Assembly: GCA_026193125.1 (NCBI GenBank) | Contig: JAPHSC010000150.1 | Coordinates: 1-13,958, forward strand | Direction of reading: 5' to 3' | Length of the DNA: 13,958 nt | From: Gammaproteobacteria bacterium | GTDB taxonomy: Bacteria; Pseudomonadota; Gammaproteobacteria; Steroidobacterales; BM003 | Shown: positions 6,884 through 13,567 of the stretch, piece after piece | Layout: every line of letters starts with the position of its first letter | How positions within the stretch are numbered: the first letter of the stretch is position 1 | Notes under the pieces: generated by a model | The model's input: only the letters and a program-made list of their open reading frames with translations | Databases searched by the model: none | What the model was told of the DNA's origin: nothing | Made by a program: the position numbers and the translations under genes

Positions 6884-8599
6884 CTAATTCGGGAAATTCA
6901 TTTTCTTGAGCAAAACCTGAAACCTTGGCTCATCCCTGAGACTGTCAAACATGGACGCCGTATTCAGCCATAACATCTGAACATCATGCTCGGCATAGCT
7001 GCGCTCCAGCCAATCAAGCGCTTTTTCCATATCACCCATGCCTATATAGGCGAAGACCAATTCAATCGCCGGAACGAACTCGATTCTCGTCCGCAACTCC
7101 AGGCGACGCAGCCCCTCAGCGGCCTCCTCGCGATTTCCTGACAAGGCCTGAGCCATCACCACCATCCCTGGATTTTTCCACCGGATCAGGGTTGCCAGGG
7201 CTTGCGGATAATCTCCGAGGAACATATGCATGTGCCCGTCGATGTCGAGGGGCGGCTCCATTCCCGGGTAGGTCTTCATAGCCCATTGGACCAGCTTTTC
7301 AGCCTCGACAATCCGGCCGCCAACAAACAACGGGAATGCGCGATGCGAGGCAATCACGGGAGACAGAGGGTCAAGCTCGTAGGCTCGTTGAAAACTCTTC
7401 TCGGACTCCTTAAGCCGGCCCTGCGGCCATAGACAATAGGCCTGCCAGTGATAAGCCGATGCATACTCCGGACTCAATCTGATCGCCTCACGAAACTCAG
7501 CATCCGCTGCGGCCCAGTCCCACTCGAAACCGCAATGAGCCCAGGCAAGGGTAGCGTGGGCTTCACCCAGGGTTGGGTCCAAACGCAAGGCCTCCCTTGC
7601 TTCTTTCAGCACCAGGGGAAACACGTTCACAGCAGGTGCCAGGGCGTAGGCGCTAAGCATCATGTAGGTATCGGCAAGTCCCACGTGGGCCCTGGCATAC
7701 AGCGGATCCACTTTCACCGCCCGATCAAAGTACTCCAGGGCAGCCTTGAGTCCTTCCGGACTGCGTTTTTTCCATTCAAACCTGCCACGCACATATAAAC
7801 CCCAGGCATCCGAACTCGCCCCCGGACTTTGCAGATCTTGGTTATTATCCGGGTATTTCAGGCTAAGATTGAGCGCCTTGATCAAGGCCCGCGCCGCCTC
7901 CGGGATCAAGCCAGGAAGATCCTCCACCCTCCGTTCGTAAATAACTTTCAACAACTCTGTACCGCGCGCAACATCCACCAGTTTCATCCTGACTTCGATC
8001 ACGTCTCCTTCGCCACCTATCGCACCCAGCAAGAGGGTCTCTGCTCCAAGTTGCTCAGCGGCCTCAAGCGAAGACTTGCCATTGTTGATTTTCCTTACAT
8101 CGTCGGGCTCCACCACCCTCAGGCTTTTTGCATGCAGCAATTGCAGAAATAATTGGTCCGCGATGCTATCGGATAAATAGTCCCTCTCCGAATTACCGCT
8201 GCCATTGGTAAACGGTGCGATCGCCATCGATCCATAAACTGAACGGGGGGATTCGAAGCCAGGCATGGTGGCGCGCGGCTCCACCAACCACCAATACAGC
8301 GCCGAGGTGATCATCGCCAACACGACCAGGGCGCCGCCGATTGCAACCTCGCCCACCGGACTCCAGGGATCAATGGCTATTTCCCCGGCATCGCTGCGGC
8401 GGAAAATCCACGACAACGCGACCCAGACAGGAAACCCTGCCACGAAGACGATGGCCACGATACGCTCACCCTGGGCCGGGTCATCCATGAATATGTCTAG
8501 GAGATGACTGACGATTTCTGTGCCGATCCAGCCCAGGGCAATATATAGGCCTGCCGCCCTGACGACTTTTCGACGCTGTAGTTCCGCGAAGAAGCGCAA
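6884..8599 (-). CDS. TolB-like/TPR membrane protein, no output domain
   Basis: The product is 571 residues. It opens with FAELQRRKVVRAAGLYIALGWI, a conserved N-terminus of a family of membrane-bound TPR proteins in gammaproteobacteria. Three membrane helices follow (about residues 14-37, 46-66, 86-106), which by the positive-inside rule would leave the rest outside. Residues about 122-222 look like the TolB N-terminal/FlgO-like fold (MAIAPFTNGSGNSERDYLSDSIADQL, then LGAETLLLGAIGG). Residues about 262-470 hold tetratricopeptide repeats (YFDRAVKVDPLYARAHVGLADTY, AREALRLDPTLGEAHATLAWAH, AFREAIRLSPEYASAYHWQAY, and so on). Relatives often carry a DNA-binding or adenylate cyclase domain in front; none is present here. 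The start is TTG, with AGGAGG ten bases upstream and an in-frame TGA two codons before it. It is probably a scaffold or sensor; the partners are unknown. Confidence 0.85.
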   Translation of the reverse strand: MRFFAELQRRKVVRAAGLYIALGWIGTEIVSHLLDIFMDDPAQGERIVAIVFVAGFPVWVALSWIFRRSDAGEIAIDPWSPVGEVAIGGALVVLAMITSALYWWLVEPRATMPGFESPRSVYGSMAIAPFTNGSGNSERDYLSDSIADQLFLQLLHAKSLRVVEPDDVRKINNGKSSLEAAEQLGAETLLLGAIGGEGDVIEVRMKLVDVARGTELLKVIYERRVEDLPGLIPEAARALIKALNLSLKYPDNNQDLQSPGASSDAWGLYVRGRFEWKKRSPEGLKAALEYFDRAVKVDPLYARAHVGLADTYMMLSAYALAPAVNVFPLVLKEAREALRLDPTLGEAHATLAWAHCGFEWDWAAADAEFREAIRLSPEYASAYHWQAYCLWPQGRLKESEKSFQRAYELDPLSPVIASHRAFPLFVGGRIVEAEKLVQWAMKTYPGMEPPLDIDGHMHMFLGDYPQALATLIRWKNPGMVVMAQALSGNREEAAEGLRRLELRTRIEFVPAIELVFAYIGMGDMEKALDWLERSYAEHDVQMLWLNTASMFDSLRDEPRFQVLLKKMNFPN

Positions 8600-8609
8600 C
8601 GCTCAAGAC

Positions 8610-8615
8610 CCTCCT
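8610..8615 (-). promoter_or_regulatory. Ribosome binding site of the TTG-started TPR gene
   Basis: AGGAGG read on the minus strand is followed by ten bases and then TTG at 8599. An in-frame stop lies between them, so TTG is the first usable start and this site explains how it is used. Confidence 0.6.
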
Positions 8616-8823
8616 GCACGCGACATGCGTCAGAACCTCGAATTCGCGTCCCCGGTGCGAAGTGGCCAGATCCTTTGCACGCCGGTCTATTTAACGTATA
8701 GGCACCGATGGATACTTCTGCCGTAGTGGAATCTACCTATAAAAAATTCGCCGGTGGCCGAACAAGATATTCGCGTTGAAGTGCAACCTCATATTCACCA
8801 CGCAACGAGGCATCTGCAAAGAT

Positions 8824-8856
8824 AACCGCGGCAGACATTGCATCCGCCGCGGTTTT
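8824..8856. terminator. GC-rich hairpin, probable malic enzyme terminator
   Basis: AACCGCGGC at 8824-8832 pairs perfectly with GCCGCGGTT at 8846-8854, with a 13-base loop. The T-run is better on the plus strand (TTTT at 8853-8856) than on the minus strand, where GGTTATCTTT follows. By position it would end the malic enzyme transcript about 70 bases after the stop, perhaps incompletely. Confidence 0.55.
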
Positions 8857-8925
8857 GTCAGTGTCATCCCGCTAAAAGGGGGGGAGAGGCAGAAGAACAC
8901 TGACTGCAGGTCGCCAGGACTTTAG

Positions 8926-10569
8926 CTAGGCGTAATGCGGATACACCGGCTGGTATACCTGGGCGTAGACATCGGCCTGGATATCATCGGGCTCCTCGCG
9001 GTCGGCAAGTCCGTCACGGTAGGCGATGGTGGCCACCTCTTTGGCAATCGCGGCCGAGACATAGCGTATGCGTGACAGCGGCGGGTAGATACGTCCCTGC
9101 TCCAGGTCGCCCTCCGTCACCAGTCCAGCGAGCGTACGAGCGGCCGCCAGGAACATCTTGTCGTTCACCCGCCGCGCACGACTGGCAATGACACCCAGCC
9201 CGACGCCCGGGAATATATAGGCATTATTGCCTTGTCCGGGTACCAGCTTTTTCCCTTCGTACAGCACGGTGTCGAACGGGCTGCCGCTGGCAAAAATCGC
9301 CCTGCCCTCGCTCCAGGTGTAAGCCTGCTCCGCCGTGCACTCGGACTTGGAAGTCGGGTTGGACAGGGCGAACACCAGGGGACGCTTGTTGATGCGGGCC
9401 ATGGCCTCGACCACCTCGCGGGTGAACTTGCCAGGCTGTCCGGAGATGCCGATGAGGGCGGTGGGTTCGATCATGTTCACCGCTTCAAGCAGGCTCCGCG
9501 TACCCTTGGCCTCCCGCACATACGGGCGCTTGGATACGGCCACTTCGCCGCGCTCCTTCACCAGCAGCCCCTGGCTGTCCATGAACCAGCAGTGCTCGCG
9601 GGCCTCGGCGGCATCCATGCCCTCGTCCACCAACGCGGCCACCACCGCATCGGCAATCCCGATCCCCGCCTCGCCGGCGCCCAGGAAAAGGATGCGCTGA
9701 TCAGCCAGCGGACTCCCGGTAATTCTTTGCGAGGCCAGGATTCCGGCCAGCGTCACCGCGCCCGTGCCCTGGATGTCATCATCAAAACAACAGATCTGAT
9801 CGCGGTAGCGCGCCAGCAGACGGAACGCGTTGGCGTTGCCGAAGTCCTCGAACTGGATCAGGACCCCCGGGAAGACTTCCTCGGCCGCCGTCACGAATTC
9901 CTCGACCAGTGCATCGAAGCGCTCGCCACGTGAGCGTTTCCTCTCCAGGCCGTTGTACAGGCGGTCATTCAACAGGGTCTCGTTGTCGGTGCCCACGTCC
10001 AGCATTACCGGCAGACACTGTGCCGGATTCACACCGGCGCAGGCGGTATACAGGGCCAGCTTGCCGATTGGGATGCCCATGCCATTTGAGCCCAGGTCAC
10101 CAAGACCAAGAATCCTCTCGCCATCGGTCACCACGATGATACGTGCGTCCCGGTGCGGCCAGTTCTCCAGGACCTCTTTCACCCGACCGCGGTCCTCAAG
10201 CGATACATACAGGCCACGTGGCCGTTGATAAATATGACCGAATTCCTGACAGGCCTGTCCGACAGTGGGCGTGTAGATCAGGGGCATCATCTCCTCGATG
10301 TGATTGATCACCACGCGGAAGAACAGGGTCTCGTTGCGATCCTGCAGGGCCATCAGGTAGAGGTAGCGCTCCAGGTCCGTGACCTTGCTGCGCAGTGCCC
10401 CAAGCACCCGCAGTTCCTGCCCGGCATGGGAGTGAACCTTGGGCGGCAAAAGCCCCCGCAAACCCAGCGCCTCGCGCTCCGCCTCGGTAAAGGCTGTGCC
10501 CTTGTTACGCAAGGGGTCGTGCAGGATTTTAACTCCCCGGTGGAGTTCAGGGATGGTTTCGTAGTTCAC
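8926..10569 (-). CDS. maeA: NAD-dependent malic enzyme (MaeA/SfcA type)
   Basis: The product is about 547 residues. It oxidatively decarboxylates L-malate to pyruvate in the cytoplasm and feeds gluconeogenesis or acetyl-CoA supply from C4 acids. The short-form (non-PTA-fused) malic enzyme blocks are all present: MPLIYTPTVG, with the catalytic Tyr near residue 99; GDLGSNGMGIPIGKLALYTACAG, with the catalytic Lys near 170; the metal ligands in QFEDFG (about 240-244) and FDDDIQGT (about 262-269); the Rossmann loop FLGAGEAGIG (about 295-304); and SNPTSKSE. The order and length match E. coli SfcA. NAD preference is assumed from this subfamily. The frame is open to a TTG at 10593. I prefer the GTG at 10569, because TGAGGA lies seven bases before it and the alternative adds only eight residues. 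Confidence 0.94.
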   Translation of the reverse strand: MNYETIPELHRGVKILHDPLRNKGTAFTEAEREALGLRGLLPPKVHSHAGQELRVLGALRSKVTDLERYLYLMALQDRNETLFFRVVINHIEEMMPLIYTPTVGQACQEFGHIYQRPRGLYVSLEDRGRVKEVLENWPHRDARIIVVTDGERILGLGDLGSNGMGIPIGKLALYTACAGVNPAQCLPVMLDVGTDNETLLNDRLYNGLERKRSRGERFDALVEEFVTAAEEVFPGVLIQFEDFGNANAFRLLARYRDQICCFDDDIQGTGAVTLAGILASQRITGSPLADQRILFLGAGEAGIGIADAVVAALVDEGMDAAEAREHCWFMDSQGLLVKERGEVAVSKRPYVREAKGTRSLLEAVNMIEPTALIGISGQPGKFTREVVEAMARINKRPLVFALSNPTSKSECTAEQAYTWSEGRAIFASGSPFDTVLYEGKKLVPGQGNNAYIFPGVGLGVIASRARRVNDKMFLAAARTLAGLVTEGDLEQGRIYPPLSRIRYVSAAIAKEVATIAYRDGLADREEPDDIQADVYAQVYQPVYPHYA

Positions 10570-10576
10570 AGGAATG

Positions 10577-10582
10577 TCCTCA
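10577..10582 (-). promoter_or_regulatory. Ribosome binding site supporting the GTG start of maeA
   Basis: TGAGGA on the minus strand ends seven bases before the GTG at 10569. It lies downstream of the alternative TTG (10593), so a TTG start would place this site inside the coding region. Confidence 0.55.
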
Positions 10583-10895
10583 ATGTGATGCAAACCTAAC
10601 GACAGGCTTTTTACCCGAGGATTGGTGCTCGACTTGAGGCGTCAATAAGGGGCGCACACGCACCAGTCCATGGTCGCTGCCCAGTGCTGTAATTTTCCCG
10701 CCCGGTGCCGGCAGCCGCAATCGTGATTTGTGCTAATGCAATACCCTTGTAGCGTTACATTTATTGAGCCCGGGCAAGTTTACGGGATGCTCTGACAGGT
10801 CGGTGCTCCGTGGATTCACACCCTGCCACCACCCTGATCGGCCATGGTAATCATGCCTCTTCAACCTGTCTGAACAATAGACATTTGCACCACCC

Positions 10896-10916
10896 TGTGC
10901 TGCTATTGTGCTGCTA
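10896..10916 (+). repeat. Tandem TGTGCTGCTA, 11-base period
   Basis: TGTGCTGCTA occurs at 10896-10905 and again, identically, at 10907-10916, separated by one base. The 11-base period is one helical turn. It sits 61-81 bases upstream of the ATG at 10977, a usual place for an activator site. It may instead be simple slippage. Confidence 0.4.
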
Positions 10917-10976
10917 GCGCAACTCCAAAATGCCCTTGGGTCTCGATTGGACAAGACACCTTCACTAATTTCGTGA

Positions 10977-11345
10977 ATGCATATGCTTGCATACATCAAA
11001 GAAAATCTCCTGGCCTTCAAAGAAAGGCGATTTGCCAAACGCCGCATGGCGGCAATGTTGAAATCCCATGCGGCAGTCAGGGCCGAGATGCCTGAACTGT
11101 CCGACCTTGCCTTGTACAAGGAAGTTCTCTTACGCACGCCATCCATCGATCCGTCCGCGGTGGATCAGATATTGTGGCAGGCAGAAGACAGCGTCGATGA
11201 ATGGACCGCGCGCGGCACAGGGAAACTCGGCTTCAGACAGCTGGTCACTTTCGTGATCATGTCTCAATATCGGGCAGCCGGTAACGTGGGCACCGTCGTC
11301 TCGTTGAAAGAGATCGTCTACGCGAGGATTCCCGAGGACCTGTGA
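10977..11345 (+). CDS. Uncharacterised 122-residue protein
   Basis: I do not recognise a named family. The sequence looks real: the composition is balanced, codon use resembles the neighbours, and predicted helices alternate with a conserved-looking centre. A basic N-terminus (YIKENLLAFKERRFAKRRMAAMLK) is followed by an acidic, amphipathic middle (PELSDLALYKEVLLRTP, DQILWQAEDSVDEWT) and a more hydrophobic end (LGFRQLVTFVIMSQYRAAGNVGTVVSLKEIV). There is no signal peptide, membrane segment or cysteine, so it is likely a small cytoplasmic, mostly helical protein. Two ATGs, at 10977 and 10983, are both usable; neither has a strong ribosome site. It is divergent from maeA and convergent with the histidine kinase gene, with a 56-base gap, so it is transcribed alone. 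Confidence 0.72.
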   Translation: MHMLAYIKENLLAFKERRFAKRRMAAMLKSHAAVRAEMPELSDLALYKEVLLRTPSIDPSAVDQILWQAEDSVDEWTARGTGKLGFRQLVTFVIMSQYRAAGNVGTVVSLKEIVYARIPEDL

Positions 11346-11401
11346 AACGGAACTTCCCGGTTCGCCTCACATTAGTACCCGTTTTACTGCCAATCCAGGT
11401 A

Positions 11402-12736
11402 TCAGGCAGGCAAACGAACCACGAGGCAAGCGCCCTCGGTGTAGCTTTTATCCAGGCGCAAGCTTCCGCCGTGGGCTTCCACCACCAGCTTGGTCAGATA
11501 CAAACCCAGGCCGGCGCCACCGGTGGTGCGCGTACGTGACGGATCGGCACGGAAAAACGGTTCTCCGATATGGTCCACCTGTTCCGGCGAGAAGCCGGGC
11601 CCACGGTCCCGCACTTTGACGACCAGCTCGTGCTGCTCCTTGCCCACCTCCAGGACCACCGGTCCCGCGGCCGGGTCTGAGTAACGCAAGGCATTGCTGA
11701 GCAGGTTCTTGATCAGCAATATGAGACGGGTATCGTCGACGTTGGCCACGATGTCGTCGTCCTGAAACTGAACCTGGATACGCGATCTGTCCCGATCGAA
11801 ATAGTCGTCAATCAGCTGGTCGACCAGTTCCCGCACATGGACCTCGGTCCGGTTTAACGCCGCGTGACGAGTATTGAGTCTCTCGGCTTCCAACAAGGTG
11901 GATACGATCTGGTCCATCTCGGCAATCTCGATCCGCAGATTCTCCCTGGCGTCGCGATCCTCGACGAATTCAACGGACAGGCGCAGCCTCGATAGAGGAG
12001 ATCTCAGCTCGTGGCTGATACCCAGCAACAATTGACGCTTTGCATCAAGCATGCCCCTGACATCACCCGCCAGCTTGTTGACGTCCCTGGCCAGGTCGCC
12101 CAGCTCATCCTGGCGGGTGTCGGCGATACGATAGTCAAAGTCGCCCCGGCCAATCCTGGCTGTACCCGTCCTGATGGCTTCAATGGGTCGAAACAGGAAT
12201 CTCACAAAGACATAGGAAAGAGCGAGCAATAGCAGACCGATGCCAAGAATGATGGGCAATAAGGCGGGGCGCACGGTGTGGTCAGATATCCGCGGGCTGG
12301 AGACGATGATTGCATAGGGCCCCTGGTCAATTTTCAGGAAGCGGTGCTGCTTGAGCTCGGCAAACTGGACATCTTTCAATTCCTCCAGCCAGGCACCCGG
12401 CTCAGCACCGAAGTACTTGCTCGCACCGAAATTCAGGTCCTGTAATTCGGGAAAGTCCGGATCAGACGCCCAGTCCAGGGCCGGACCCACGATGCGTATG
12501 TCTACGGGAACCTTCTGCGTGATGGCGATAGCCCGGTCTATACGCGGTGGATTGCCAATATCCCGTCGCACATAGTCGACATGCAAAGCAAGGTGACCGC
12601 TGACCAACTCGCGAAAATCATCATTGGTATATACCCAGCGTATGGCCTCGGTCGTGCCCCAGACAAACACCAGGGCCATCACGGCAAATATCGCCAGCAA
12701 TCTGAATGACAGGCTTCGGGTCAGCGTTTTAAGCAT
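11402..12736 (-). CDS. Sensor histidine kinase (CpxA/RstB-like)
   Basis: The product is 444 residues with the classical layout. A membrane helix lies at about 12-30 and a periplasmic sensor region of about 125 residues at 31-157. A second helix is at about 158-180. The HAMP linker at about 181-232 includes FRPIEAIRTGTARIGRGDFDYRI. The HisKA domain has ISHELRSPLSRLRLS, with the phospho-accepting His242. The HATPase_c domain has the N-box NLLSNALRYS (about 344-353), the G1 box DRGPGF (377-382), the F-box GEPFFRAD and the G2 box GGAGLGLYL (406-414). All catalytic residues are present, so it should autophosphorylate and pass phosphate to the regulator encoded just upstream. Its ATG lies inside the end of the regulator gene (8-base overlap), indicating translational coupling. 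The H-box and downstream pattern resemble CpxA/RstB; the periplasmic domain does not let me name the signal. Confidence 0.93.
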   Translation of the reverse strand: MLKTLTRSLSFRLLAIFAVMALVFVWGTTEAIRWVYTNDDFRELVSGHLALHVDYVRRDIGNPPRIDRAIAITQKVPVDIRIVGPALDWASDPDFPELQDLNFGASKYFGAEPGAWLEELKDVQFAELKQHRFLKIDQGPYAIIVSSPRISDHTVRPALLPIILGIGLLLLALSYVFVRFLFRPIEAIRTGTARIGRGDFDYRIADTRQDELGDLARDVNKLAGDVRGMLDAKRQLLLGISHELRSPLSRLRLSVEFVEDRDARENLRIEIAEMDQIVSTLLEAERLNTRHAALNRTEVHVRELVDQLIDDYFDRDRSRIQVQFQDDDIVANVDDTRLILLIKNLLSNALRYSDPAAGPVVLEVGKEQHELVVKVRDRGPGFSPEQVDHIGEPFFRADPSRTRTTGGAGLGLYLTKLVVEAHGGSLRLDKSYTEGACLVVRLPA

Positions 12737-13424
12737 CCGTTATTCGCCTGGCCACGAAGGAATAGCCCATGCCCCAGACCGTCTGGATGAAGCGTGGTGG
12801 CTTGACCGAGTCTCCGAGCTTTTGCCGCAGTCGGGACACCATGATGTCCACCGCGCGCGTGAGGATGGCGGCATCAATGCCACGCAACTGGTTCAGGATT
12901 TCATCGCGGGATATCTTCTTGCCGGCCCGTTGCGCCAGGATGACCAGTAACTCAAATTCCATGGAAGTCAGCTCGACTGCAACGCCATCTACCGTGACGT
13001 TCCTGCCAGCCTTGTCGATTTCCATGCCTTCAAAACGCAGCAGTTTCTGGTCGGTCCCCGGCAGGTCGACCCTGCGCAGGATAGTCTGGATGCGCGCCAC
13101 GAGTTCCCGCGGTTCAAACGGCTTCGCCACATAATCATCTGCGCCGATTTCCAGCCCGGATATGCGGTCGAACACATCCCCCCGGGCGGTCAGCATGATA
13201 ATGGGAACCCGGCTGGTCTTGCGCACCTCGCGGCAGACCTCAAAGCCATCCTTGCCGGGCAGCATCACATCCAGCAAAAGCAGGTCCGGTTCCGACCTGG
13301 CCAGCTTGTTCAGTCCTTCCTCGGCGCTGCCGGCGCAATCCAGGGTAATGCCAAATTGCTTCAGGTAGGCCCTGAGCAATTCGGAATGCTTGCGGTCATC
13401 ATCAATTAGCAGGATTTTGATCAT
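12729..13424 (-). CDS. OmpR-family response regulator
   Basis: The product is 231 residues. The receiver domain (about 1-115) has the acidic pocket at IDDD (7-10), the phospho-acceptor Asp52 in LLLLDVMLPGKDG, Thr79 in IIMLTARG and Lys101 in DDYVAKPFEP. The C-terminal winged helix (about 130-228) has ELTSMEFELLVILAQRAGKKISRDEIL, RAVDIMVSRLRQKLGD and IQTVWGMGYSF, the OmpR/PhoB signature. It closely resembles CpxR/RstA regulators. It is the first gene of the pair with the histidine kinase. The start is fixed by the receiver's first strand (MIKILLIDDD), since no in-frame start occurs before an upstream stop. There is no Shine-Dalgarno sequence ahead of the ATG, which sits six bases after a TATGAT box. 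The regulated genes are unknown; the divergent DUF4397 gene is an obvious candidate. Confidence 0.95.
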   Translation of the reverse strand: MIKILLIDDDRKHSELLRAYLKQFGITLDCAGSAEEGLNKLARSEPDLLLLDVMLPGKDGFEVCREVRKTSRVPIIMLTARGDVFDRISGLEIGADDYVAKPFEPRELVARIQTILRRVDLPGTDQKLLRFEGMEIDKAGRNVTVDGVAVELTSMEFELLVILAQRAGKKISRDEILNQLRGIDAAILTRAVDIMVSRLRQKLGDSVKPPRFIQTVWGMGYSFVARRITDA

Positions 13425-13430
13425 GGGCCA

Positions 13431-13436
13431 ATCATA
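13431..13436 (-). promoter_or_regulatory. Candidate -10 box of the response regulator gene
   Basis: TATGAT matches TATAAT at five of six positions and ends six bases before the ATG at 13424, so transcription would begin at or next to the start codon. GTGACC, a 4/6 match to TTGACA, lies 19 bases upstream, slightly too far. An activator-dependent promoter would fit. Confidence 0.4.
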
Positions 13437-13475
13437 GCGGCAAATCGCGACGCCAGGTCACTGAAAAACCAAGAA

Positions 13476-13500
13476 GTTACAATCAGAAACAATTTGAAAC
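13476..13500. promoter_or_regulatory. Phased direct repeats, candidate response-regulator operator
   Basis: GTTAC (13476-13480), GAAAC (13486-13490) and GAAAC (13496-13500) are spaced exactly ten bases start to start. Direct repeats at 10-11 base spacing are the usual target of tandem-binding OmpR/CpxR-type regulators (compare the CpxR site, two GTAAA separated by five bases). They lie between the regulator gene and the divergent DUF4397 gene and could serve both. Confidence 0.4.
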
Positions 13501-13567
13501 GGCTTTGAGATCACTTGCCGGCACCGATCGGGAACAATGCTGCCTCCACCAACCTGAGGATCCAGCA

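Larger units (their letters stand above)
8600..8925. other. 326-base intergenic region
   Basis: This lies between the malic enzyme 3' end and the TPR gene start, both minus strand. It holds AGGAGG at 8615-8610 (ribosome site of the TTG-started TPR gene) and a GC-rich hairpin at 8824-8854. A 23-codon plus-strand frame at 8708-8779 has no clear ribosome site and is not called. No convincing promoter motif is seen. Confidence 0.5.
10570..10976. other. 407-base divergent intergenic region
   Basis: This should contain the promoters of maeA (minus) and of the 122-residue gene (plus). It has a perfect 8-base palindrome GCCCGGGC near 10770 and a tandem 11-base repeat at 10896-10916, listed separately. 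The long minus-strand frame crossing 10733-11146 overlaps the plus-strand gene antisense and shows no family resemblance. I see no RNA gene. Confidence 0.5.

Noticed and set aside
8708..8779. 23-codon plus-strand frame in the gap upstream of the TPR gene
   Set aside because: It begins plausibly (MDTSAVVESTYKKF) but has no clear ribosome site, is very short and could be chance. It is kept only as context for the nearby hairpin.
9232..9933. Plus-strand frame of 233 codons antisense to the malic enzyme gene
   Set aside because: It is His/Gly/Gln-rich, typical of the opposite-strand reading of a GC-rich gene, and the malic enzyme motifs are unambiguous.
10733..11146. Minus-strand frame of 137 codons
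   Set aside because: It is antisense to the better-supported 122-residue gene over nearly half its length, has no recognisable motif and low-complexity Ser/Arg/Ala content.
13424..13437. Four-codon leader ORF (ATG ATT GGC CCA TGA) overlapping the regulator start
   Set aside because: It has no ribosome site of its own, and the ATG coincides with the better-explained TATGAT promoter box.
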